Assembly: GCA_023213315.1 (NCBI GenBank)
Contig: JAKCPI010002806.1
Span: forward strand, 51,945 to 115,944
Source of the DNA: Euborellia annulipes
Lineage: Eukaryota > Arthropoda > Insecta > Dermaptera > Anisolabididae
Reading direction: 5' to 3'
DNA length: 64,000 nucleotides
In this document: positions 43,934 to 52,505 of the stretch, piece by piece
Position numbering within the stretch: position 1 is the stretch's first letter
Layout of the letters: each line of letters begins with the position of its first letter
Position numbers and translations under genes: made by a program
The notes under the pieces: model-generated
The model's input: the letters and a program-made list of their open reading frames with translations, nothing else
What the model was told of the DNA's origin: nothing
Database searches by the model: none

Positions 43934-44837
43934 CAGTCTTAGGACAAAATAATATGAACACCGGACATATAGAAAATATTTTATTAGGAGAATTTTTAAT
44001 TATAGACCACATTTTTGTATTAAATATTTATTAAAAATATATAAATACTGTACAACGTTTCAACTGCTTATTCTATTTATTATTATTTAATACAAAAATG
44101 TGGTCTATAATTAAAAATTCTCCTAATAATAATATTTCAAACCACAAAAGCTTTAATAAACACATTTGTAGAAAATATTTATTTATTAAAAATGTGTTGC
44201 GCCACCATTTGCTTGGAGAAATTTTACAAATTATTTGGGGGTACTCTAGGATGTATAATCTAAGTTTTCGACCTCGAGGACCCTGAGCTAACTTGGAGAG
44301 GGGGAGGGAGGTGCAAAATCCACAAAATTTTTTGACTTTAATTTTCAGTTTTTCGCTTATAACTAAGTAAATTTTGGATAGTATAGTACAATACAAAGTT
44401 GTAGAGCATTAAATTTGCTAAAATTTGGTTGATCAAACGAATTTGTAGACTTAATATTAACCGAGATACAGCCGATCAAAGTTTATATTTGTTTAGCATT
44501 TCGAGAAACTTTGTCTAACTTTGATCAGCCGTATCTCGGTTAATATTGAGTCTACAAATTCGTTTTATCAACCAAATTATACCAAATTTAATGATCTACA
44601 ACTTTGTATTGTTTTATGGTGCCCAAAATATATAAAAAAAACTGCAGAGTCCTAAAATTTTGAGGTTGTTGCACCCCCTCCTCTCCCGATCTAAGTTAGT
44701 ACAGGGTCCTCGAAACTTCCTAGAGTACCTCCAAATAACCTGTAAAAATTTCTACAATCAAATGGTGACTCAAAACATTATTAATAAATAAATATTGTCT
44801 ATATGACCTGTGTTCATATTATTTTGTCTATCCCCTG
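43934..44837. mobile_element. 0.9-kb near-palindromic TA-flanked element
   Basis: The right end, inverted, is CAGGGGATAGACAAAATAAT, and the left end is CAGTCTTAGGACAAAATAAT, each next to TA. The arms of about 350-400 bp include TTTTCGACCTCGAGGACCCT / AGGGTCCTCGAAACTTCC and TTAACCGAGATACAGCCGAT / GATCAGCCGTATCTCGGTTA. They meet at about 44500. It looks like a Tc1-type foldback MITE. ORFs within the arms are palindrome shadows. Confidence 0.85.
43978..44145. mobile_element. Nested palindrome inside the left arm
   Basis: TATTAGGAGAATTTTTAATT-ATAGACCACA and its inverted copy flank a core with ACTGTACAACGTTTCAACTG. The right arm of the host lacks this segment, so it is a later insertion. A fragment (TTTTTAATTATAGACCACAT) also occurs at 32388-32407. 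Confidence 0.75.
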
Positions 44838-44839
44838 TA

Positions 44840-45507
44840 TGTCCCGATTAAATAATTTACCTGGGGAGAAAGAATAAAATTCACTGGGATTTCTAAATAT
44901 CTTAAAAAGGATTCTTTGGAACACAAAGAAGAAATATTCTCATTATAGATTTAATTTTATCAATAATTTATGTTCTATTAGGCATTGGAAGAATGTAAAT
45001 TATATAAATATATAGTCCCCTGTATATTGGAGTGGTGTAGCCATAGGGCTAATCCCTCGCCAAATCCTTTAGCAAACAAAACAAAAAAAATATTCTTCTT
45101 GAGATGTAGCTGTATGATGGAAAGGAAAAAAAAAAGAAAAATAAAAGAGAAGGTTTTTCAAAAGAAAAAAAAAAAAGTCCACTTGGCCTTTATTTAATAA
45201 CAACGTAGACGTTTCGGTCACGTCTTTCGAACTTTCTTAAAGATATTGTTGTTTTAAAGGGATACATCCTGTTTAATAAACAACCCTTTTAGTGTTGATT
45301 TGTTTATATTGAATATATTCGCATACACTTCGTCTGTTATTTCCAAAATCCTTTCTTACCTAGCTTATTTTTCTTTAACACCGCAAGACAAAAAAATTCT
45401 TTTTTTCAATGCAAATTCCATTTAATATCTTTTAAAAATTTTTTTTATTTACTTACTGATTTATTTAAAAAACAATTGTTATACAAATTTTTGACTAGGA
45501 AAAAGAA
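44840..45507. other. AT-rich DNA with ribozyme-like relic
   Basis: 45207-45231 (minus GACC then GAAACGUC) resembles the 3' half of a hammerhead-like motif with helix II and the core damaged. The 70-residue ORF is K-rich and not credible. Confidence 0.4.
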
Positions 45508-45670
45508 CTTTCTCTTACCTATATATGTAATATTTAGAGAGAAAGTATTGCGAAAATGTCGATGTCGAGATTTTGATAGGATATAAATGTTTTGAGGTTC
45601 CTTGAGTCCAAAAAAGTGGGTCCCGCAAGTAGTAGTTTGTCTATTTTCTAGAATAAAGGTTATATATTCA
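45508..45670 (+). repeat. Rep-A copy 7, 5' fragment
   Basis: Holds the 5' hairpin (CTTTCTCTTACCTATATATG), CGATGTCGAGATTTTGATAG and AAAAAAGTGGGTCCCGCAAG, then stops. Confidence 0.8.
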
Positions 45671-46599
45671 AAAAAAGGGGTATGACGCTAAAATAAATAC
45701 AAATTTAGGCTATATATATATATATATATATATTTACAAAGGGCGAAAAGTTATGTTAACCCCGTGTTTCCGACTTTTGACAAGAGGGAATTTTTAATTT
45801 ATTATACTTACCAGCATCTGTTAACTACTTGGAATTATTTTTATGTAACATTTAGTATCTCATTATCATTCATAATCACTTGTGTTTTTTATGATCATTT
45901 TTCACACAAACATTATTGTTATAATTAATATAAAAGTAATAGGATTGTTTTAGACGATTTTGTATCATAATAAATAATAGGTATAAATCACGGTTGTATG
46001 TGAATAATTGCCAAGTGCGTATACCAATACCAGAGTACATTTTATTGATTTCCAACACGATTATGGATATAAATCAAACGGCGGACACTTACATCCCCCT
46101 GCGGGCCGCCAGTGAATAAATGGAGTAAGTGTCAGCCAGGACTTAAGGCTCCATCCCAAATGCCGGCCCCCAATCGCTAGAAAAAGATCAAATATTTTTT
46201 TTTATTGCCTTTTTATGGATTTTTCCATTCAATTAAACACAACTGAATTCACTTTAAATCTTTACAAAAGCGAACAAAAAAAAAAAAAAAAACTGTATGA
46301 CATCTTACTTATATTTGTTTTTATTTATCAATTTTTTTTTTAGAGCCTTTTTTTACCAATAGTTAATTTTATTTTATTGAATCATATTTTAGACTCTTAA
46401 AGGTGTATTTTAACCTAAAAAGATTTTGAAAAAGCTCTGTTTAAGGGCCAGTTTCATTATTTCAGGAAAAGTAACATATTTAACCAAGTGCGTAATAGTA
46501 AACAAAAAGTTCTTTATAAAAAATTTTGTCCGGAAATTTTATATGTAAAATCAATGGTGAAAAAATATTTATTTAAATAAATTTCCATCTTATTGTAGA
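45671..46599. other. AT-rich DNA with one GC islet
   Basis: (TA)n at 45712-45732. 46078-46180 is GC-richer (CCCCCTGCGGGCCGCCAGTG, GCCGGCCCCCAATCGC), unidentified. Confidence 0.45.
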
Positions 46600-46765
46600 T
46601 AAATAACACTAGATTAAGTTTATAAAGGTTTTATTTTTAACTTATGCGCATTTCGACCTTAATACATTATCTTCAGAGCTATGTGTTAAGGTCGAAATGC
46701 GCATAAGTTAAAAATAAAACCTTTTAAAACTTAACCTAGTGTTATTTTTAATTATAATTAGATAA
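46600..46765. repeat. Rz-2 palindromic element, copy 3
   Basis: AACACTAGATTAAG / CTTAACCTAGTGTTA arms with a very short centre. The left arm holds the motif at 46638-46680; the right arm retains only GGTCGAAATGCGCATAAG. Confidence 0.75.
46638..46680 (-). ncRNA. Hammerhead-like ribozyme motif (Rz-2, decayed)
   Basis: The minus strand reads AGCU, CUGAAGA, a hairpin with altered bases, GGUC, GAAA, UG-CG-CA, UA, AGUU. The core and helix III are present. Helix II is disrupted relative to 30119 and helix I has one G-U pair or mismatch. Confidence 0.4.
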
Positions 46766-46914
46766 AAATTTAATTAATTTTAAGAATGTTTCAACTAGTG
46801 CCAATGGTGAATTCTTAAATATTTTATTGTTTGCAGATGGCCGTAAGGAAAATCAAATATTAATTATAAGGACTGTCGGACAAAAATAAATACTTTTGCG
46901 TATTATCCGTTTAT

Positions 46915-46960
46915 TTGTAAATATTTCGATTCCAGTGATATAGAATCATCTTCAGTACAA
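46915..46960 (-). ncRNA. Hammerhead-like ribozyme motif (Rz-5 left arm)
   Basis: The minus strand reads UUGUA, CUGAAGA, U, helix II GAUUC / GAAUC around a ten-base loop, GAAA, UA, UU, UACAA. Helix I UUGUA/UACAA and helix II are perfect. Helix III is the single A-U pair closing a two-base loop. All core bases are intact (position 7 is A). Confidence 0.6.
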
Positions 46961-47087
46961 TCAACAGATGTTTTGCAAAATCGTTACTTTCTTCTATGAA
47001 TTCAATTTTTATAATCCATTCATGGAATGCTCAGCTATTTTGTTATATTGGATGGGAGAAAGTAACGATTTGCAAAACATCTGTTGA

Positions 47088-47139
47088 TTGTACTGAAGAT
47101 GATTCCATATCACTGGGATCGAAATATTGATATTTACAA
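47088..47139 (+). ncRNA. Hammerhead-like ribozyme motif (Rz-5 right arm)
   Basis: UUGUA, CUGAAGA, U, GAUUC / GGAUC, GAAA, UA, UU, then an insertion GAUAU before UUACAA. The A to G change in helix II keeps pairing as U-G. The insertion separates the helix I partner. Confidence 0.5.
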
Positions 47140-47514
47140 ATAAACAGATAATACGCAGAAGTATTTATTTTTGGCCGACGGTCCTTATAATTAATATTTA
47201 AAATATTTTATTGTTTTAATAGATTTATTATGAACTGCGACTGTCAGCAAACAATTTCGATGGAGAAGTCCCAAAATATTCAGTTCTAAAATTAAACTAA
47301 AATATTGATACAAATATTGTATAATTTATTTAGGAAAAGAGCATATTTCCCACTTGACCATGTGTGATTAAACTAGCCCTTAATCGAGAAATTAGTAGTA
47401 AAATAGAAAATAGAGAAGTATAGAATATAGAAATAGAGTAGTATACATTAATGATGGCTTATAGTAGTTGCACAATTTCGTCCCTTTTTTTTGTTTTTAA
47501 CTTTTACCTATAAA

Positions 47515-48058
47515 AAATCCGATAGTGAGATTTTAATTGAAATACAAGTTTTGAGACCAAAAAGTAGGTCCCGCAAAATGGTATGTGTGTCTGTCTATGA
47601 ACAAATGTATGAAGGAAATGAGCAAGGAAGTTGAAATTTTATATTTAGGTTAGCTACCCCCCTGAGGCAAGAAAATAAGCCTTTAAATAAAATCGGCAAA
47701 AAAGTACTAGTACTTAACTCATGTACTTTTTGAATTATTTTTGATTTTCTCAAAATTCATTCTATCGATTTTGATTAAAATGCATAAATCAATTATTTTT
47801 TAGATAATCTTTGAAATGTATATTCTTATTTTGACCTCTAAATTGTTTGAAGCTCTCTTTACTCTTTGTATTTCATATAGGAGAAATGGTTGCCATATAC
47901 AGAAAATAGAAATATTTTCTGTTTATAAATTTTACATCTTGAATTCTAATGTACCTTCGGGAACTAAATATATGTCGACACAAAAATCTGGTGTGACATT
48001 AAGAGAACACTTTCACTTTCATTTACCGAAGTTCGATCAATCACACCAGATTTTTTTA
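47515..48058 (+). repeat. Rep-A copy 8 (short variant, plus)
   Basis: It lacks the 5' hairpin but keeps GAGATTTTAATTGAAATACA, CTAGTACTTAACTCATGTAC, TTAGATAATCTTTGAAATG and the terminal hairpin ATCTGGTGTGACATTAAGAG ... AATCACACCAGATTTTT. The 84-residue ORF is Rep-A sequence. Confidence 0.8.
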
Positions 48059-48381
48059 TTTATTAAATAAATAAAATTTCTTCTAAATTTTATTCTTCTG
48101 ATATTGATAATTTCGTTTCCGTTGCTTAACCTCTCCTTCTATAAATGATATTAATTAATTTTATTAATATATATCTGTCAGGAAATTTTTTTTAATGGTT
48201 TTATATTAATTTTTTTCATAGCAAACTTTTTAATTATACATTTTTATTTTTATATCTCTATAAATCACATTGACTTTTTTTTTATTATTATACCTGTCAA
48301 TCAAAAAAGAACAAAAAATAAATAATTTTTTTTTTAGATACCTATATATATGTTTATAACAAAATTCAACTTTTACTTTTT

Positions 48382-48417
<36 letters not shown>

Positions 48418-48594
48418 CTTTTAAACAAAACATTTTTTTATTAATTAATTCCCTCAAAGTTCTTTTAAAGTTAATAATTTTTTTTTAAACAAAATTTAGC
48501 AACTTCGATATTAAAAATTTTTTATTAATATTCTACTCTAATTTGTGTTTGGTTCCATTAAATAATTGCCTTCTGTCTTTTAATCAGATCTATT
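48059..48594. other. AT-rich DNA with (TA)n
   Basis: The (TA)n microsatellite at 48385-48416 accounts for the IYIYIY ORF on the minus strand. Nothing else. Confidence 0.6.
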
Positions 48595-48686
48595 CTCTAA
48601 AAACAGACGCTAAAATATGACATCATAAATTGGTTGTTAAAAAGTAAAGTAATAACACCAGCGTTAAAAAATACTATTCTCTAAAC

Positions 48687-48854
48687 CAGTGGTTTCCAAC
48701 CTTTTTTGCTGTGCGGCCCACTTTTTCCGTAAAAAAAACGCTGAGGCCCAGTATATGTATATAACCTATATATACTGTATATAATTTTTATCATTTCTTA
48801 GACATCCACGGCCCAGTTCCAATCATCCCGCGGCCCACGGGTTGGGAACCACTG
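48687..48854. mobile_element. hAT-like MITE with 8-bp target duplication
   Basis: A 168-bp element, CAGTGGTTTCCAACC to GGGTTGGGAACCACTG, with GTGCGGCCCA / GCGGCCCACGGG subterminal arms. CTCTAAAC occurs at 48679-48686 and 48855-48862. The intact Rep-C copy at 54124 (CTATTCCCTAAACCAAG) shows the empty site. End sequence and 8-bp duplication are classic hAT features. Confidence 0.95.
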
Positions 48855-49317
48855 CTCTAAACCAAGTTTTAACAGTACTTTTTAGCACCAGGTGTTAACG
48901 ATCCATATGAAGATAGCTATGTTTTCTGCTTGTTCGCGCTGTACCCCTATAACCTCCTGCGCATTTGCATTACTAACTTGATTTGTTATTCTCAATCTAG
49001 TAGACATATCTAACATACTAGCGTTAAAAAATGCTATTCTCTAAACAAAGTTTTTAAAAGCTACAAGTTTTGAGAACAAGTTGCTTTTATTTCAAAGGTA
49101 TCAAAATCATAACCTTACTTTTTAGGTTAAAGACGCCATTTTGTTGCATTAAATAAGGCGTTAAAATATTAAAGACGCCCCCTGATAATTTTATTAATTT
49201 TTAACACTAATGACTAAATGTTATTCCTTGGGCGTTAAAGTTTTTGCTTACATAATTGTAAGTTCCGCGATGACCTAGCTGGAGCTCGGTGGTTTTTTTC
49301 TTTAAAATGTTTAGAAT

Positions 49318-49733
49318 ACATCAGTAAAGTACTAGTACTTGAAGTATCCCAAAGACAAAGCCTAGCATAATTTCATATTGTTAAAATTTGAAATAAATCA
49401 GACTTAATTTTTGAAAAAATAAAAAAGTACATCAGTAAAGTACTAGTACGTACGCCTGGTTTCCTAAAGAAGGGATCAATTGTAGTTTGTTTTCTATACC
49501 ACAAATAATAAATATTTAAAGTTTGAAAGAAATCGTCAAAGGATATGTTGAGAAAATTGAAAAAAATCTAAAAAAAAGTACATCAGTAAAGTACTAGTAC
49601 TCGAGGTTTCTCTAACTTAATTTGTTTTCTATATCACGAATAGTAAATATTTAAAATTTGAAAGAAATCGGTAAAGGGAATTCCGAGAAAAATGGAAAAA
49701 AACTAAAAAAGTACATCAGTAAAGTACTAGTAC
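49318..49733 (+). repeat. Four-unit array ending in GTACATCAGTAAAGTACTAG + TAC
   Basis: The motif occurs at 49318, 49428, 49578 and 49711, each preceded by an A-rich AAAAAACTAAAAAA tract. It is joined by diverged 110-150-bp spacers with ATAGTAAATATTTAAAATTT and GAAAGAAATCG. The motif is the one found once per Rep-A copy, so a Rep-A-like core has been amplified here. Confidence 0.8.
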
Positions 49734-49854
49734 CCGAATTTTCCCAAAGATGAGACCTAGGGCATTTTCATATTGGTGCTAGAAATAGTAGATATTTAAA
49801 ATTAAAAAAAAATCGTTAGAGCCGTTTTCGAGAACTGATGTGCTTACAAACGTA

Positions 49855-50062
49855 CAGTGAGGGACAATATTAAGTCCCACCCATGTGTTTTCTACTTGGG
49901 ATTATTTCATTGATTTTATAATAGAAAATGAAAATCTTTATTGGCAATTTTCTAGGTTTGAACCATGAAAGTTGCCATTAAAAAATATATCATTTTTTTA
50001 AAAACAATGAAATAATCACAAGTAGAAAACACATGGGTGGGACTTAATATTGTCCCTCACTG
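49855..50062. mobile_element. Mite-B copy 3
   Basis: 208 bp, CAGTGAGGGACAATATTAAG at both ends (inverted), TA at 49853-49854 and 50063-50064. Confidence 0.95.
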
Positions 50063-50191
50063 TACATTGCTCGTTTAATAGTACGATTAGTAGTCGTATA
50101 ATAGTCGTATTAGATTTGAAGCAAGGAGGTGTTAAAATGAATTAACGCTGATTTCAGATGTTAAAACATTTTTACTTAGGGAATAGACCTG

Positions 50192-50804
50192 ACTATGTGT
50201 TTAGAAGAAAATGTAAACGATTGAACAAACTAAACCAAACCAGATTTAAATAAATCCATCGTTGTTTATTTTCTCTTTAATTAAAAACACGAAATTAGTG
50301 TCGGTTTCAGTTTTGTTAAAAAAAAAAGACGTAAATGTAGAATAAGAGTCAATAAAGTTGTTTTTCTCCCTTAATTTTTCAGTATTGACTCTCTCTTTTG
50401 TTTCAATATTCGCCTAAAATGTTCTTCTTTAACTTGTTGGATTTCGTCAAAACTCAAATGACTCGTTATTAAAAATTTTATTTAATTTTTTTTTAATAAC
50501 CCTCAACTTCATTAATTTTTCTATTGATCCATAAAGAAGGCGTAATATATCCATTTTTTTTGTCTTATGGATTCATTAATAAATACTATATACTCTCTTG
50601 AAATGAAGAAATGATTCCTCTTATTTAATCATTAAAAAAATTAATAATAAAATCAAAAAGGGGAAAAAAAGAGGTCGATATTATTTTTTTATTATTCTTC
50701 TATCATACGTACTTTGTTATTTATTCCATTTCATATGAAACACCGTTTCAAAAAATAATAATAATAAAATATTCAACAAATTGGTTCACTTTAGACGCTC
50801 ATGA
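50192..50804. other. AT-rich DNA, nothing recognised
   Basis: No supported feature. Confidence 0.5.
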
Positions 50805-51090
50805 TATGAATGTTTAATAATTGTAATAATTTCATCGTTTCGACGATCCTTCATCAGAACCTTTTGAGAATTTATACAAAGGCATATTAATGAATACGAA
50901 AATATGAATGTAAATCATTTTATTTACTTCTTTCATCCCAAAAAAATTCATGTCGAAATTTTGAGATGTAAGAGTTAAATAAAACACAAATAACTTTGTT
51001 TACGTTCATATTTTAATATATTCATTAATATCCCTTTGTAAAAATTTTCAAAAGGTTCTGATGATTTGTCAAGCTAAAAAAATAAAATCT
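50805..51090. repeat. Palindromic element with ribozyme-like left motif
   Basis: Minus-strand 50830-50860 reads AAGGUU, CUGAUGA, A, a short GGAUCGUC hairpin, GAAACGAU. Arms with TTTTGAGAATTTATACAAAG / CTTTGTAAAAATTTTCAAAA and ATATGAATGTAAA / GTTCATATTTTAA flank a centre at 50940-50980. The right arm repeats GGTTCTGATGATTTG. The motif is partial: helix III and helix I are not clean. Confidence 0.55.
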
Positions 51091-51169
51091 CTGTTAATAA
51101 ATTATTGATTTTTTGTTGATTCCACTTTACGAATCAGTACTGAGTAAAGAAGCAACAAAATATCAGGAA

Positions 51170-51475
51170 TGAAAGAAGAAAACGCAGCCAGTCTTTAAAA
51201 AATATATTTTTAACAGCTGACGTTTCGGCGTTGGTTAAAGCCACCTTCGGAGCTAAAATCAACGAAACATTTTTCTTTTATAAATATAGTTTTACAATCA
51301 TTATTACAGAATGAAAATCATACCTGTTATCATTATATACATATATTTTGAATGGTATTTAGTATTGTCTTTTGATATAACATTAGAAAAAAAAATTGTA
51401 AAACCAAAGCCGAAACGTCAGCTGTTAAAAATATATTTTTTAAAGACTGGCTGCGTTTTCTTCTAAATTTCATCC
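51170..51475. repeat. Rz-6 palindromic element
   Basis: AGAAGAAAACGCAGCCAGTC at the left and its inverse GACTGGCTGCGTTTTCTTCT at the right. Next come TTTAAAAAATATATTTTTAA and CAGCTGACGTTTCGGC / GCCGAAACGTCAGCTG. The loop is AT-rich. The left arm holds a full-length ribozyme-like motif; the right arm only its 3' part. Confidence 0.85.
51215..51254 (-). ncRNA. Hammerhead-like ribozyme motif (Rz-6)
   Basis: The minus strand reads AGCU, CCGAAGG (two changes from CUGANGA), U, helix II GGC-loop-GCC, GAAA, CG, UC, AGCU. Helix I is AGCU/AGCU, helix III is the single A-U pair with a CG loop, and H17 is the preferred C. The GAAACGUC ending is as I recall it for Penelope-like element hammerheads. Confidence 0.5.
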
Positions 51476-51721
51476 CTGTTACAAATTCTACCAGCCATAA
51501 AATTCCTTTATATAAACAACAAAATACTAAATAAAACTATTTTTGTAAACTTAAGACATTGCTTTGATTTTTTAATGTTATATTATGATGACTTTTTTTT
51601 GACCTTTCCACTTCATAATTTATAGATCAGAGCTTCATAAAGTGGTGGGAGGAGTTAAACGCTTAGACCCACCAATAATAAAATTAACCTGGTATATAAG
51701 TATATAAAACCAAAATTATTT

Positions 51722-52380
51722 TTACTTTGTCTTACCTATGTATGGTGAGAAAGTATTGCGATCATGTCAAAATTATTTGATGTCGATATTTTGATTGAAT
51801 TACATGATTTGAGGTCCCCTATTGGACGTCTGTGAACAAAATATCTCAAGAACGAAAAGAACTAGGAGGTTGAAATTTTAAATTTATGTTAGGTACCCTC
51901 GCGACAGTTAAAATAAACTTTTGAACAAAATCGTTCAAAAATTACTAGTACTTTACTGTAGTACTTTTTCAGTTTTTATTCAAATTTCTCACAATTTTAA
52001 CTAAATTAAAATTCATAAATCACTATTTTTTAGATGCTCTTTAAAAAGTATATTAGTAAAAATTTTTAAGTACTCTACTGATGTAGTATTTCAGATTTTT
52101 CAATTCTTTTCCTTCCAAAGATCCATTGTTAAATCACTATGGGGATTTGCATGTTAATTTAGATTCAAAATGGGGTCCCCTTTGGAACTTTTTACACATT
52201 TAAAAATTTTTTTTTTCCAATTATGAAATTTTGTATTTATTTAGGATTCTCTATTGTGTATAAAATAAGCAAATACGAGATTAAAATTTTGAAAAATAAC
52301 CATAGTTTATTTCAAGCAGTCAACATTTAAAAAAATCTGTTGTGACTAGTCGCACAGCACACAACTTTCTCTTACCTTTC
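51722..52380 (+). repeat. Rep-A copy 9 (long variant, plus)
   Basis: A 5' hairpin remnant, TTGTCTTACCTATGTATGG...GAGAAAGTATTGCGATCATG, then the internal blocks, CACTATGGGGATTTGCATG, and the AAATCTGTTGTGACTAGTCG end. Confidence 0.8.
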
Positions 52381-52384
52381 CTAA

Positions 52385-52505
52385 GAAATAAATATAAATT
52401 TTTTACTTCTCCGTGGGGTGCCTAACTTAAATATAAAATTTCAACCTTTTAGCTCTTTTCGTTCTTGAGATATTTTGTTCACAGACACACACACACACAG
52501 ACAGA
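52385..52505 (-). repeat. Rep-A fragment, inverted against copy 9
   Basis: CTTAAATATAAAATTTCAAC and GTTCTTGAGATATTTTGTTC are the reverse complement of 51830-51900, ending in a (CA)n run. The two copies together form an inverted pair. Confidence 0.75.

Larger units (their letters stand above)
46868..47188. repeat. Rz-5 palindromic element
   Basis: AAGGACTGTCGGACAAAAAT at the left is inverted at the right (ATTTTTGGCCGACGGTCCTT). Inner arms: TACTTTTGCGTATTATC and GATAATACGCAGAAGTA. A TCAACAGATGTTTTGCAAAT inverted pair surrounds the centre. It is unrelated in sequence to Rz-1 to Rz-4 apart from the ribozyme-like layout. Confidence 0.85.
48595..50191 (+). mobile_element. Rep-C copy 2, swollen by nested insertions
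   Basis: Left end CAGATCTATTCTCTAAAAAC. Right end TTTACTTAGGGAATAGACCTG. Its own body is in the segments 48595-48686, 48855-49260 and 50090-50191. Between them lie a hAT-like element, the four-unit TACTAGTA array and Mite-B, growing a 0.4 kb element to 1.6 kb. Confidence 0.8.

Noticed and set aside
44073..44396. 107-aa minus ORF, the longest in the window
   Set aside because: Lies within the arm of the 43934-44837 palindrome; the mirrored arm has a similar shadow and there is no recognisable motif.
48385..48416. Promoter-like TATA stretch
   Set aside because: A simple (TA)n microsatellite like those at 36243 and 45712; no transcript or conserved context.
49318..49733. CRISPR-like array (four repeats with spacers)
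   Set aside because: Eukaryotic context, only four units, spacers of 110-150 bp are related to one another, and the motif is a known part of Rep-A.
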